Origin: Bacteroidales bacterium
Lineage (GTDB): Bacteria; Bacteroidota; Bacteroidia; Bacteroidales; UBA7960
Length of the DNA stretch: 43,577 bases
Assembly (NCBI GenBank): GCA_003552075.1
Contig: PUOJ01000007.1
Location: 1-43,577 of the forward strand
Direction: 5' to 3'
The stretch's first letter is position 1; every line of letters starts with the position of its first letter. Both the position numbers and the translations under genes were made by a program. Shown here one piece after another: positions 28,473 to 39,202 of the stretch. A model generated the notes under the pieces. It did not search any database. It saw only the letters and a list, made by a program, of their open reading frames with translations, and was not told where the DNA came from.

Positions 28473-29831
28473 ATGATCAAAAACGCGACACATATATTCT
28501 TCCTTGGTATAGGCGGCATTGGAATGAGTGCACTGGCACGCTATTTCCACGACCGTGGCGTGCAGGTGTGTGGATATGACAAACAGCCGTCGGCGCTTAC
28601 GGAGCAGCTACGTAAAGAAGGCATCTCCATAACACACAGTGACGATCCCGCCACCATCAGCACCAACCCGCAACTGGTGATATATACCCCTGCAGTGCCC
28701 AAAGGCACCGCATTATACCGTCATTTTGCCAAACACCACATTCCTGTATACAAGAGATCAGAAGTGTTGGGGCTGCTTTCTGAAGAACTACCCACCATAG
28801 CGGTTGCCGGCACGCATGGCAAAACAACCATCACGGCCATGCTCACCCATATCATGAAAAGTGCGGGTATTCCATGCATGGCATTCCTTGGTGGGATATC
28901 CACAAATTACAACACGAATTATATAGGGGATACCAATGCTGCGTGGCTGATAGCAGAAGCGGATGAATTTGATCGCTCCTTTCTTAAGCTTTCACCCCAG
29001 ATAGCGCTGATCAGCTCCATTGATGCGGACCACATGGACATCTACGGCAGCCGGCATGTATTGCTGGACTCCTTCCGCCTCTTCGCAGAGCGACTTCCGG
29101 ATGATGGTACGCTGATCACCAACAAAAAGCTGACAAATACCAAAGGCTGGCACAGCAATGAGCTGCATTACCACGTGAGTGAAGAAGCCGATTATTACAT
29201 GCAAGACCACACGATCAGCGACGGACGATACCAGGCCAGGATATGTGGCAGATTATATGCTGAGGGGCTTAAAATACAACACCCCGGCTACCATAACCTG
29301 GAAAATGCGCTGGCAGCTGCAGCTTTGGCTCACCAGGCAGGCATTGAAGCACCCGGCATCATCAAAGGTCTGAATAGCTTTACCGGGGTCAAAAGACGTT
29401 TTGAGATATGCTTCCAGGATTCAAACACCGTGTATGTTGACGACTATGCCCATCACCCTGAAGAGATCAAAGCCACCATAGAAGCAGCCAGGGAGATGTG
29501 GCCCGGGAAAAAGATCACAGGCGTATTTCAGCCGCACCTTTATTCAAGGACAAGGGACCTGGCTGATGAATTTGCCCAAAGCCTGCAGGCACTTGATGAA
29601 CTGATACTTCTGGATATTTATCCGGCACGCGAAACACCCATACCCGGAATCAACAGCGGCATGTTGCTTAAAAAGGTCAACATGTCAAAAGCAATATATT
29701 GCAAAGCAGAAGATTTGTTGAATACAATCCGGGAAAGGAGCCCGGAGGTATTAATTACAATGGGTGCAGGAAACATTGACCGTTTTGCTGCTTCCATCAT
29801 CGAATTGTTTAACCAAGAGACAGCAAGTTGA
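28473..29831 (+). CDS. murC: UDP-MurNAc-L-alanine ligase
   Basis: FFLGIGGIGMSALARYF, AGTHGKTTITAML, DDYAHHPEEIKATIEAARE. Confidence 0.96.
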   Translation: MIKNATHIFFLGIGGIGMSALARYFHDRGVQVCGYDKQPSALTEQLRKEGISITHSDDPATISTNPQLVIYTPAVPKGTALYRHFAKHHIPVYKRSEVLGLLSEELPTIAVAGTHGKTTITAMLTHIMKSAGIPCMAFLGGISTNYNTNYIGDTNAAWLIAEADEFDRSFLKLSPQIALISSIDADHMDIYGSRHVLLDSFRLFAERLPDDGTLITNKKLTNTKGWHSNELHYHVSEEADYYMQDHTISDGRYQARICGRLYAEGLKIQHPGYHNLENALAAAALAHQAGIEAPGIIKGLNSFTGVKRRFEICFQDSNTVYVDDYAHHPEEIKATIEAAREMWPGKKITGVFQPHLYSRTRDLADEFAQSLQALDELILLDIYPARETPIPGINSGMLLKKVNMSKAIYCKAEDLLNTIRERSPEVLITMGAGNIDRFAASIIELFNQETAS

Positions 29832-29891
29832 AAAAAAGAAGCTGGCACTCCAAACATGAGTGGCCTGCAAAATATGAGAACCATCAGGGGC

Positions 29892-30677
29892 ATGAAGAAA
29901 AAAATTATTGAAATCATAGCAGGCGGCGCGGTGTTGGCATGCATCATGCTGATGCTGGGATTTTCCGCGTCAAGCAACATGCAAAAAACCACCGAAAAAC
30001 TTTTTATTCGCGTAGAAAGTGGAAGTGGCCAATATTTCATATCACCTGAGAATGTACGCCATATTATTGTGGAAGAAATGGATAGCCTGGAAGGCCGTAT
30101 TATTAATCAAAAAAATCTTCAAGAGATCCATGAGCTCGTAAGCAATATTCCGTGGGTCGACCATGTAGCTGTATATCGCACCATTGACGCATCTGTCCAT
30201 ATAGACATCAGACTGCTTGAACCCATGATGCGGATCGTTAACAACCAAAATCAGAGTTTTTACATCGGCTATGACGGGGAGCTCTTCCCTTTATCCGACA
30301 AATACACAGCACGCGTAATGCTTGTAAGCGGAGACATCAGCCTGTCACCAGATGAAACTGATCACCTGCAAACAGCCATTGCGCAGGATGCACATATGGG
30401 TAAGCGATTACAAGGCCTTTTTGATCTGGCACAATATATTTCAGGTGACAAGTTTTGGTGTGCCCTCATTGATCACATCTATTTACGCAGGGACGGGCAG
30501 TTTGAACTCACACCCAAGGATGGCGCACACATTATCGAATTTGGTGAAGCGAATGACATCGAGAAAAAATTGAATAAGCTCAGGCATTTTTATACCGGTG
30601 GAATCACACAGGTTGGATGGCATTACTATAGCCGGATAAATATTGCTTATGCAAACCAGGTAATTTGCAGAAAATAG
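29892..30677 (+). CDS. ftsQ: FtsQ-like division protein
   Basis: Single N-terminal TM; FtsQ/POTRA-like IPWVDHVAVYRTIDASVHIDIRLLEPMMRI; between murC and ftsA. Start could be 29856. Confidence 0.85.
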   Translation: MKKKIIEIIAGGAVLACIMLMLGFSASSNMQKTTEKLFIRVESGSGQYFISPENVRHIIVEEMDSLEGRIINQKNLQEIHELVSNIPWVDHVAVYRTIDASVHIDIRLLEPMMRIVNNQNQSFYIGYDGELFPLSDKYTARVMLVSGDISLSPDETDHLQTAIAQDAHMGKRLQGLFDLAQYISGDKFWCALIDHIYLRRDGQFELTPKDGAHIIEFGEANDIEKKLNKLRHFYTGGITQVGWHYYSRINIAYANQVICRK

Positions 30678-30778
30678 GTTTGGAGATGCACCGTGCCATG
30701 CCAAACAACATGCACACACACAACGAAAATCATTGCATGGCAAGCTCCATGTGACCAAAATATAAAAATTATTAACAC

Positions 30779-32047
30779 ATGCACTCTTCTGAAATCATTG
30801 TAGGATTAGATATCGGATCAACAAAAATAGCCTGCATCGTAGGCAGCAGAAATGAATATGGCAAGGTCGAAATTCTTGGCATGGGCAAGACCGATTCGCT
30901 CGGGGTCAACAGGGGTGTCGTCGAAAATATTCAACATACTGTAAACTCCATAGAAAAAGCCGTTTCTGATGCGGGAGAAGCGTCCGGTGTGGAGATTAAG
31001 GTCGTCAACGTAGGCATTGCGGGACAGCATATCCGGAGTTTGCAGCATCGCGGCAGCATCATGCGCAACGACATTGAGGAGGAAATCATATCTGATGACA
31101 TCCACAGCCTGATTGACAACATGTACAAATTGGCTTTGCCTCCAGGTGAAGACATTATCCATGTGATTCCACAGGAGTACATTATCGACGGGCAACAGGG
31201 CATTCGCGAGCCAATCGGAATGGCGGGCAATTGTCTTGAAGCCAATTTTCACATTATCACAGGCAAGATCGCTGCCGCAAAAAACATCAAAAAGTGTGTA
31301 AAGAAGGCTGGCCTGGAAGTGACTGATCTGATTTTGGAACCCCTGGCATCTGCAGAGGCAGTGCTTAGCCAGCAGGAGAAAGAAGCCGGTGTAGTGCTTG
31401 TTGACATAGGTGGTGGCACAACGGATATGGCCATATTCCAGGATGAGATCATACGGCACACTGCGGTGATTCCACTGGGGGGTAATGCCATCACGGAAGA
31501 CATCAAAGAAGGCTGTGCAATCATCCGTAATCAGGCCGAAGCATTGAAAAAAAGCTTTGGTTCAGCGCTGGCCAGTGAGAACAAAGATGAGGAGATCGTG
31601 TCCATTCCGGGATTAAAGGGCCGCGAGCCCAAAGAGATCTCCTTGCGAAACCTGGCGAGCATTATCCAGGCCCGCATGGAAGAGATCATAGAGCATGTTT
31701 ACTATGAGGTGAAAACCAGCGGTTATGAGAAAAAGCTTATTGCTGGAATAGTACTTACCGGGGGTGGCAGCCAATTAAAGCATGCAGCACAGCTTACGGA
31801 GTTCATCACAGGCATGGATACCCGTATTGGTTATCCTAACGAGCATCTGGCAAAATCCCTGAGTGGAGAGACAGGCAGTCCGATGCATGCAACAGGCATC
31901 GGCTTGGTGATCAAAGGATTTGAAGCCATTGAAAAGCGCAACGTGCAAAAACAAGCACCGGATAAAAAAAGTCCTCAGCGAGAAAGCTTTCTGGACAGGA
32001 TCTTTTCCAAAGGAAAGGACTTTTTTGAAAAAGACGGTGATGAATAA
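30779..32047 (+). CDS. ftsA: Cell division protein FtsA
   Basis: IVGLDIGSTKIACIVG, VLVDIGGGTTDMAIF, AGIVLTGGGSQLKHA. Confidence 0.96.
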   Translation: MHSSEIIVGLDIGSTKIACIVGSRNEYGKVEILGMGKTDSLGVNRGVVENIQHTVNSIEKAVSDAGEASGVEIKVVNVGIAGQHIRSLQHRGSIMRNDIEEEIISDDIHSLIDNMYKLALPPGEDIIHVIPQEYIIDGQQGIREPIGMAGNCLEANFHIITGKIAAAKNIKKCVKKAGLEVTDLILEPLASAEAVLSQQEKEAGVVLVDIGGGTTDMAIFQDEIIRHTAVIPLGGNAITEDIKEGCAIIRNQAEALKKSFGSALASENKDEEIVSIPGLKGREPKEISLRNLASIIQARMEEIIEHVYYEVKTSGYEKKLIAGIVLTGGGSQLKHAAQLTEFITGMDTRIGYPNEHLAKSLSGETGSPMHATGIGLVIKGFEAIEKRNVQKQAPDKKSPQRESFLDRIFSKGKDFFEKDGDE

Positions 32048-32095
32048 CCCGAGATACAATAAAAACCAATTAATCATACTAAACACCGATTAGCT

Positions 32096-33610
32096 ATGAC
32101 AAAAGACATGATCAATTTTGACCTTCCAAAAAACCAAAGCTCCATCATCAAAGTGATGGGTGTAGGCGGTGGTGGCAGCAATGCTGTCAACCACATGTTT
32201 CGTCAAGGCATAGAGGGTGTAGACTTTTTTGTATGCAACACCGATGCACAGGCATTGGAAGCGAGCCCGGTTCCAAGTAGGATCCAACTCGGTATAAGCC
32301 TTACTGAAGGCCGGGGTGCCGGGAGCATCCCTGAAGTGGGGCGCAAAGCTGCCATCGAAGATATCGACAGGATCAAGGAGGTCCTGGGCACCAATACAAA
32401 AATGCTATTTATCACAGCAGGCATGGGTGGAGGCACAGGTACAGGAGCTACGCCGATCATTGCCAGGGCATCCAAAGAGATGGGAATTCTTACCGTGGCC
32501 ATCGTCACGATCCCTTTTTCATTTGAAGGCAGGAAAAGAAAGCAGCAGGCAGAGGAGGGGATTAAAGAATTATCTGAAGGTGTCGACACCCTTTTGGTCA
32601 TATGCAATGACAGGCTGCGGGAACTCTACGGAAATCTTTCCATATCAGAAGCATTTGCCAAAGCAGACAATGTATTGACTACAGGCGCCAAGGGCATCGC
32701 AGAGATCATCACACTGACAGGCAATATCAATGTTGACTTTGCCGATGTAAGCACGGTGATGCATGAAAGCGGCGTTGCCATCATGGGAAGTGGCAATGCC
32801 GAAGGAAACGACCGGTCAATAAAAGCAATTGAATCAGCGCTTTCATCGCCTTTGCTCAATGACAATCAAATCAAAGGGGCAACAAACATCCTGCTGAACA
32901 TTACCAGTGGCAAAGAGGAAGTCCTGATGGATGAAATATCTGAGATTACAGACTACATTCAGGCGGAAGCCGGCTCATCGGCAGAGATTATTTGGGGGCT
33001 TAGCAAAGATGAAAGCCTGGAGTCCAGCATTAGTGTCACACTGGTAGCTACAGGCTTTGATGCAAAAAACAAATTGGGCGATGAGGAAAAAGAAAAGAAG
33101 GTAATGGTTCTCGATGAGGACAAGGAGCCGAATACCATGGAATGGGACGGCCCTTTTGATAAAACGGAAGAAGAAGCTCCACCTGAAGGAATGAAGTTGC
33201 GGGTGAAAAAGCGTGATCAAAAAAGCGAGTCCAAAACGGATAAACAATGGCATGCTGAACCCAAAACCGCTACAGCAGATGCGGCAGAAAAGTTCAAAGA
33301 GAACCTTTTGAGTCAAGCCAAAAAAGTCCATCAACGCGCCGAACAAGACACCCACATTTCTGAGGAAGACCTGCAACAGCAGATCAAGGAGCGGGAAGAA
33401 CGTCTCAAAAGCCTGAGCATACAGCTTAAAACGCCCGAAGGCCTTGCTGACCTGGAGAAACAGCCGGCCTATGTCCGGCGCAATGTGCATCTGAACCCCG
33501 TACCTCCAAGTAATGAAAGCCAGGTATCCCGTTTTACGCTAAAAGAAACAGGTGATAAAAAAACACAAATCAAGTCAAATAATTCATTCCTGCATGATAA
33601 TGTAGACTGA
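32096..33610 (+). CDS. ftsZ: Cell division protein FtsZ
   Basis: IKVMGVGGGGSNAVNHM, FITAGMGGGTGTGATPIIA tubulin signature, long charged linker, C-terminal NNSFLHDNVD tail. Confidence 0.97.
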   Translation: MTKDMINFDLPKNQSSIIKVMGVGGGGSNAVNHMFRQGIEGVDFFVCNTDAQALEASPVPSRIQLGISLTEGRGAGSIPEVGRKAAIEDIDRIKEVLGTNTKMLFITAGMGGGTGTGATPIIARASKEMGILTVAIVTIPFSFEGRKRKQQAEEGIKELSEGVDTLLVICNDRLRELYGNLSISEAFAKADNVLTTGAKGIAEIITLTGNINVDFADVSTVMHESGVAIMGSGNAEGNDRSIKAIESALSSPLLNDNQIKGATNILLNITSGKEEVLMDEISEITDYIQAEAGSSAEIIWGLSKDESLESSISVTLVATGFDAKNKLGDEEKEKKVMVLDEDKEPNTMEWDGPFDKTEEEAPPEGMKLRVKKRDQKSESKTDKQWHAEPKTATADAAEKFKENLLSQAKKVHQRAEQDTHISEEDLQQQIKEREERLKSLSIQLKTPEGLADLEKQPAYVRRNVHLNPVPPSNESQVSRFTLKETGDKKTQIKSNNSFLHDNVD

Positions 33611-33701
33611 TGGCTTATTGTCTTTGCTTAACAAGCGCTTCTTTGCTTCCTGAAAGCAAGCTTTTTATGAAGCTTTAACCTGGTCTTAACCATATTTTTA
33701 T

Positions 33702-33709
33702 TAATTTTG
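33702..33709 (+). promoter_or_regulatory. -7 element candidate (TAATTTTG) downstream of ftsZ
   Basis: Exact TAnnTTTG match in the gap before the FKBP-type lipoprotein; no clear -33 element. Confidence 0.3.
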
Positions 33710-33853
33710 TACTGTTCATTTTGACCTGGATGCTGCACGTAGCAAACAATTAGCAACTGGACAGCCAGTGGTTCTTTTTCTGCCTGATCAGACAGATTCT
33801 ATTGCTTGTTTGCTTCTTGTAAACCATCCGGAAAAAACATGGTTGAGACATTT

Positions 33854-34339
33854 ATGATAAAAACAAGTTCCATATCCAAAAAAACAATCTTGTTGATAGC
33901 CTGCATGCCCTTTCTTTTGATTGCATTGGTTTCATGCGACATTGAAAGTGACTCAGATAGAGCTGAAATCGACCGCAACAAAATACTGGATTACCTCCAG
34001 GAAAACCAAATAGAAGGCTATTATGAGCTCGAATCGGGCGTATTTGTTTACATTGATAAGCCCGGAAGCGGAGAACAGCGGCCACATGAGCAAAGCAGAG
34101 TGCAAATGATACATACAGGCTATTTTCTTGACGGAGAATTCTTTCACAATACTGGCGTTCCAGAAAATGTGAATTTGTCAAGCGTGGTCAGGGGGCTCAA
34201 ATATGGTGTCATGGAATTCCGGCGTGGCGGCACTGGTACAATCTTTGTCCCATCTGCGCTTGGCTTCGGAAGACAAACAATTGGAGACATCCCGAAAAAT
34301 TCAGTACTCATTTTTGATGTGGAAATCATCGATTTTTAG
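33854..34339 (+). CDS. FKBP-type peptidyl-prolyl isomerase-like lipoprotein
   Basis: Lipobox LIALVSCD; MIHTGYFLDGEFFHNT, IFVPSALGFGRQTIGDIPKNSVLIFDVEIIDF. Confidence 0.82.
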   Translation: MIKTSSISKKTILLIACMPFLLIALVSCDIESDSDRAEIDRNKILDYLQENQIEGYYELESGVFVYIDKPGSGEQRPHEQSRVQMIHTGYFLDGEFFHNTGVPENVNLSSVVRGLKYGVMEFRRGGTGTIFVPSALGFGRQTIGDIPKNSVLIFDVEIIDF

Positions 34340-34376
34340 TACCTTTATCTCATACGTTAAATTAATCCCCAGAGTC

Positions 34377-34664
34377 ATGGCAAGTAAAAAAAACCTGAAA
34401 AAAGACATCAACTATTTGATAGATGAGGTGATTGGGACAAGTCTGATGCATCAGTCCTCCAAAGATGAGAAAATCCAGGCCCGGATGGACGAGCTGATCA
34501 AGGAAATGCTGGCATTCAGGGAAGAACTGGTCGAAAAAGTAAACCAGCCAGATGTAGATCCCCCAAAAGGCAAGAAACTAAAGGCCTATTACCGGGACCT
34601 ATACAGTGAGCTGCTGACCAAAGTGAATGACGCTTTTGAACAATTAAACAAACTGGTGGAATAA
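34377..34664 (+). CDS. Conserved small hypothetical protein
   Basis: 95 aa from ATG 34377 (MASKKNLKKDINYLIDEVIG...); compact charged helical protein followed by a terminator. Confidence 0.7.
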   Translation: MASKKNLKKDINYLIDEVIGTSLMHQSSKDEKIQARMDELIKEMLAFREELVEKVNQPDVDPPKGKKLKAYYRDLYSELLTKVNDAFEQLNKLVE

Positions 34665-34687
34665 AACCACCCTGATCAACGTTATAA

Positions 34688-34709
34688 AGGCGCAACAGCG
34701 CCTTTTTTT
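34688..34709 (+). terminator. Rho-independent terminator
   Basis: aggcgc aaca gcgcct followed by a T tract. Confidence 0.75.
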
Positions 34710-34751
34710 ATTTCGGGCAATCCCTATGTATCATCCCCCATAATAACGATC

Positions 34752-35552
34752 ATGAGAAACAGAACACCTGGCCATTCGAGCAAACCGAAAAAAAACACCA
34801 GACCCATCAGGCAACCGAAAAAGGGTGGTGCCGAACAGGATGAACGCATGCGGCTCAATAAATTCATCGCGAACGCAGGTGTTTGTTCCCGGCGGGAGGC
34901 CGATGAACTGATCAGCAAAGGTGAAATCAAAGTGAATGGTGAAGTGGTGACCGAACTGGGGACAAAAGTAAAATCGGATGACACCGTAAGCTATGGTGGG
35001 AAAAAGCTGACACACGAACAAAAGGTTTATGTTTTGCTCAACAAACCCAAAGACTACATCACCACGGCAGATGATCCGCAGCAACGCAAAACAGTGCTCG
35101 ACCTGCTTGGCAACCACTTCAAGGAGCGCCTTTACCCCGTGGGTCGACTTGACAGGAACACCACGGGGCTCCTCCTGCTTACCAATGATGGCGAACTCAC
35201 TAAAAAACTGAGTCATCCACGGTATGGGGTCAGGAAAATATACCACGTACACCTTGATCGCCCCCTGGCCAGGACCGATCTTGAAAATATTGCCAAAGGG
35301 GTGAGCATTGACGGGAAAATGCTTCGTCCCGATAACATCGATTACGCCAATCCGGACGACAAGCGAGAAGTAGGGATCGAGCTGCATTCAGGCCAGAACC
35401 GTGTGGTAAGAAGGATTTTTGAGCAATATGCCTATGGCGTGGTGAAACTCGACAGGGTGGTCTTTGCCGGTCTCACAAAAAAAGACCTGCCAAGGGGCAA
35501 ATGGCGCAGACTTTCACAGAAAGAGATCAATTACCTGAAAATGATTTCCTGA
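34752..35552 (+). CDS. RsuA/RluB-family pseudouridine synthase with N-terminal S4 domain
   Basis: MRLNKFIANAGVCSRREADELISKGEIKVNG (S4); VGRLDRNTTGLLLLTNDGEL catalytic motif. Confidence 0.94.
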   Translation: MRNRTPGHSSKPKKNTRPIRQPKKGGAEQDERMRLNKFIANAGVCSRREADELISKGEIKVNGEVVTELGTKVKSDDTVSYGGKKLTHEQKVYVLLNKPKDYITTADDPQQRKTVLDLLGNHFKERLYPVGRLDRNTTGLLLLTNDGELTKKLSHPRYGVRKIYHVHLDRPLARTDLENIAKGVSIDGKMLRPDNIDYANPDDKREVGIELHSGQNRVVRRIFEQYAYGVVKLDRVVFAGLTKKDLPRGKWRRLSQKEINYLKMIS

Positions 35553-35560
35553 ACAACACA

Positions 35561-38152
35561 ATGAAAATCCCTAAACCCCAATTCATCAAAAGCATCTTGC
35601 TTAAGATAAAATCCTTTTTGCTGGGGGTTGGCCTTTTTCTCTTCGCTGCCCTGGCCACTTTTTCCGTGATGCTTTCCACGGATGAAGATAAAATAAAGGG
35701 CATGCTGATCGCAGAAATGAACCGGAGAATGAATGCTGAAATTTCGGCAGGTGATCTTCATTTCAGCGTGATAAGAACTTTCCCGATGGCCACATTCCGT
35801 TTTGAAGATGTGCTTGTCATGGAGCCATCCTATTGGGCAAAACCAGACACCTTGACTTACGCTTCATCGATCGCCCTGAGCTTTAATATGCTTGATTTTT
35901 TCAAAGGTGAATATAAAATAAGGCGGCTCACCGTGGCAGATGGCATGGCCTTTCCGAAAACTGACGAAGATGGAGTGGCAAACTACCACCTTTGGCAGAA
36001 CGGCGCAGATGACTACCACGCAGACATCCATTTTGACATCCAGCGCATCGACCTGGAAAACATACGCGCAACATACCAGCACAAATCAACGCATCAATTG
36101 CTGGATATAACGGTACAAGATATGCGCTTCTTCACCAATCCAGCTTACCATCATCTGCAGTTCACTGCCGACGGGTCTTTTACTGTCCATAGAATCCGGA
36201 CAAACGACCATTGGCTTCCTGAAAACATAGCCATTGAAACGAAACTGGAAGCATCCATCGGAGCAAAAAGCGATCTGAGCATAGCCGAAAGCCAAATAGT
36301 TATTTTAGGCCATCACCTGCAGATGAATGGAAACATGCAAATAGACCGTGGCGAGGTTATGGCTGACCTGCAAGTCAGCGCCAGTGATCTGCAAATAGAA
36401 TCGCTGCTTGCGGATTTGCCCGTAAGCTGGAAAGCACAACTTAAAACTTATGAACCCGCGGGTCGGCTTCATGCCGAATTACACATCAAGGGGCTGCTGT
36501 CAGACCTGTCAGGCCCTGAGCTTAGTGCCAGTTATCGCATTAGCCAGGGAAGTATAAGCCTGCCAGCAAAACATGTAACCGCTGATATTTCTGAGTTGGA
36601 GGGCAGCTTTATCAAAGACGCTCATCGCCCTTTTTCAAAGGCAAAAATTGATGTCCGCCAGTTCAAAGCAACTTCAGCAGATGCTGACCTGGAAGGGAGT
36701 CTCAGCCTCAGCAAACTGAAGAGTCCAGAGATCTCTTTTGAACTCCTGGCGCAGGTATCTCCAAAAAAACTGGTGAGTTTATTTCCACGCGAATCACTGA
36801 GTCAATCCTCAGGACAAGTTATGATGGACATCGCATTTACGGGGGCCATGAGCCACGGCGATCAATTTACGCGTGAAGACCTCCTTGCATCTCAGTTATC
36901 GGGCGAAATAACTCTAGAAGATGTCAGTTTCATTGTCAACGACAATCAACTGCTCCCCTACCACCAGATCCATGCAAGCCTGGTCTTTAAGGACAATAAC
37001 CTGCACATGAACAACCTGAGCGGCAAGGCCGGTTCAAGTGATTTTGCTGTTTCCGGAGTGATGCATAACGTACTGCCCTTTCTGTTCCTGGATGATGAAG
37101 AGGCCATGATACAAGCGCAACTGCACTCGAACCACATCAACATGGACGAGATCCTGCAACTGCAAACCCATGAATCGGATACCACTTATCGCTTGCGTGT
37201 GCCATCCCGCATAAGGCTCGGGATGCAGGCCGCAGTTGGAGATTTTACTTTCCGAGAGTTCCGTGCAGGCAACCTGCAAGGCCAGGCGAGGATATCGGAC
37301 GGGCAGTTTTTTGCTGACCATCTCGAACTTGAAGCCATGGGTGGCAAAGTGTTGTTGGAAGGCTTGATTGACGCAAGGCCGGATGATCGTATACACATAA
37401 GCTGCCAGGCAGACCTGGTGGACGTAGACATTCACCAACTGTTTTTTCAAACAGGCAATTTTGGCCAACAAGGCATCCGTCATGACCATATTTATGGACG
37501 GATGACTGCCGGCCTGCATTTTTCCTCCACGTGGAGCCCGGAGCTGGACATTGACTGGAAAAGCATGCAAACCAACGCCAAACTAACCATTGAAGACGGT
37601 AGGCTGATCGATTACAAGCCCCTTATCGCGCTGGGAAGGTATATTCGCACCAGCGATCTGTCCAATGTAAGCTTTTCGACCCTGGAGAATGAAATACACA
37701 TACAAAACCGGGTGATTACCATCCCCAGTATGGAGATTTCCAGTAGTGCACTGGACCTGCAACTTTCAGGAAAGCATACCTTTGACAATGAAATTGATTA
37801 CCGGCTGCAGGTACTCCTGTCGGATATCCTCGCCAGGGAGCACCGTGAACGTCGCAACCCGCAGGAGCAATACGGGGATATTATTGACGATGGACTGCAT
37901 ACCACACTTTTTTTACAGCTCTCCGGCGACTTTGACAACCCAAGGTTCAGATACGATCACCGGGGTGCCAGGGAACAATTAAAGGACAACCTTCGTGCAG
38001 AAAGAGAAAACCTAAGGCAAATCCTACGTGAAGAGTTCCGTTTTTTGTCTCGTGATGCGCAGGAAGACACAGATGAACAAAAAAAGACAAATGATCGCCT
38101 GCAAAAACGAGAAGCCGGTGGTTTTATCATTGAATGGGAAGAGCTCGAATAG
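35561..38152 (+). CDS. AsmA-family (AsmA/TamB-like) membrane-anchored protein
   Basis: N-terminal TM then long beta-rich protein; AEISAGDLHFSVIRTFPMATFRFEDVLV; C-terminal AsmA-like repeat region. Start chosen at 35561. Confidence 0.8.
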   Translation: MKIPKPQFIKSILLKIKSFLLGVGLFLFAALATFSVMLSTDEDKIKGMLIAEMNRRMNAEISAGDLHFSVIRTFPMATFRFEDVLVMEPSYWAKPDTLTYASSIALSFNMLDFFKGEYKIRRLTVADGMAFPKTDEDGVANYHLWQNGADDYHADIHFDIQRIDLENIRATYQHKSTHQLLDITVQDMRFFTNPAYHHLQFTADGSFTVHRIRTNDHWLPENIAIETKLEASIGAKSDLSIAESQIVILGHHLQMNGNMQIDRGEVMADLQVSASDLQIESLLADLPVSWKAQLKTYEPAGRLHAELHIKGLLSDLSGPELSASYRISQGSISLPAKHVTADISELEGSFIKDAHRPFSKAKIDVRQFKATSADADLEGSLSLSKLKSPEISFELLAQVSPKKLVSLFPRESLSQSSGQVMMDIAFTGAMSHGDQFTREDLLASQLSGEITLEDVSFIVNDNQLLPYHQIHASLVFKDNNLHMNNLSGKAGSSDFAVSGVMHNVLPFLFLDDEEAMIQAQLHSNHINMDEILQLQTHESDTTYRLRVPSRIRLGMQAAVGDFTFREFRAGNLQGQARISDGQFFADHLELEAMGGKVLLEGLIDARPDDRIHISCQADLVDVDIHQLFFQTGNFGQQGIRHDHIYGRMTAGLHFSSTWSPELDIDWKSMQTNAKLTIEDGRLIDYKPLIALGRYIRTSDLSNVSFSTLENEIHIQNRVITIPSMEISSSALDLQLSGKHTFDNEIDYRLQVLLSDILAREHRERRNPQEQYGDIIDDGLHTTLFLQLSGDFDNPRFRYDHRGAREQLKDNLRAERENLRQILREEFRFLSRDAQEDTDEQKKTNDRLQKREAGGFIIEWEELE

Positions 38153-38190
38153 CCCCCACCCGCTTCTATGCAACAGCTAAACAACTAAGG

Positions 38191-39138
38191 ATGATCACTT
38201 TCCCTCATGGAAAAATCAACCTGGGCCTTCATCTCACCGGCATCTGGAAATCCGGTGATGCCAGCACACCTGGTACGGACTCAAGAAATACAGCAGAAAG
38301 GCTCAATGATAAGAAAATAGCTGCAAGCGCAGCCTTGCCCGCATATTATGACGGATATCACACCATTGAAAGCTTGCTTGTTGCGATTGACTTATGTGAC
38401 ATCCTGGAAGTGACCGAATCAGGTGATGACCACACCCGGATATCCATCAGCGGATTGCCCATTGAAGGAGATGCTTCTCAGAACCTTTGTATGAAAGCCT
38501 ACCATGTGCTTGCAGCAGAAATTGGCGGACTTCCCCCGGTATCCATATACCTGCATAAAAACATCCCGCCGGGAGCAGGTCTTGGCGGTGGAAGTGCCGA
38601 TGCGGCATTCATGTTGCGACTGCTCAACAACTATTTTAAGCTGAACCTGGGACATGCCCGTCTTTGTCGCCTGGCAGTCAGCCTGGGTAGTGACTGCCCA
38701 TTCTTCCTGCATGATGAGCCCATGCTTGCCACAGGTATAGGACATATACTAGAGCGAACGGCACTTGATCAACTGCAGGGCAAACACCTGGTCATCGTAG
38801 TTCCACCCATACATATCAGCACAGCCTGGGCATATCAGCAAGCAAAGGTCGATCCATGCGCAGCCAGCGCACATGGATCAATTCAAAGCATTTGCCAGCA
38901 AGACATCACCAGATGGCAAGGCCAGCTTCAAAACGATTTTGAAACCATTGTCAGCATGCATTATCCGATGCTAAAACAAATTAAGAAGACCTTGCAAGAT
39001 ACAGGGGCAAAATATGCTTCTCTTACAGGGACAGGATCAGGGGTCTATGGCATATTCCACATCCGCCCTTCTATTCAAAAGATGCAGCAACTCTTTCCCG
39101 GGTGTCATGTTTATCTGGCACAACCCGCCGTTTGTTAA
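38191..39138 (+). CDS. ispE: 4-diphosphocytidyl-2-C-methyl-D-erythritol kinase (with N-terminal insertion)
   Basis: HGKINLGLHL, YDGYHTIESLLVAIDLCD, PPGAGLGGGSADAAFMLRLLN (GHMP), SLTGTGSGVYGIF. Start ATG 38191. Confidence 0.92.
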   Translation: MITFPHGKINLGLHLTGIWKSGDASTPGTDSRNTAERLNDKKIAASAALPAYYDGYHTIESLLVAIDLCDILEVTESGDDHTRISISGLPIEGDASQNLCMKAYHVLAAEIGGLPPVSIYLHKNIPPGAGLGGGSADAAFMLRLLNNYFKLNLGHARLCRLAVSLGSDCPFFLHDEPMLATGIGHILERTALDQLQGKHLVIVVPPIHISTAWAYQQAKVDPCAASAHGSIQSICQQDITRWQGQLQNDFETIVSMHYPMLKQIKKTLQDTGAKYASLTGTGSGVYGIFHIRPSIQKMQQLFPGCHVYLAQPAVC

Positions 39139-39202
39139 AAATCATTATTTTTGTGGCCATCTGATCTTAAAAACGTTGAATTACAAACCAAAACCCAAAA
39201 CC

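Noticed and set aside
33100-33610. Long FtsZ C-terminal linker lacking the E. coli-type tail
   Set aside because: The NNSFLHDNVD ending is, to my knowledge, normal for Bacteroidota FtsZ.
33601-33675. Possible terminator after ftsZ (ttgctt-cctga-aagcaa)
   Set aside because: Stem of only 6 bp with a short T tract; too weak to call.
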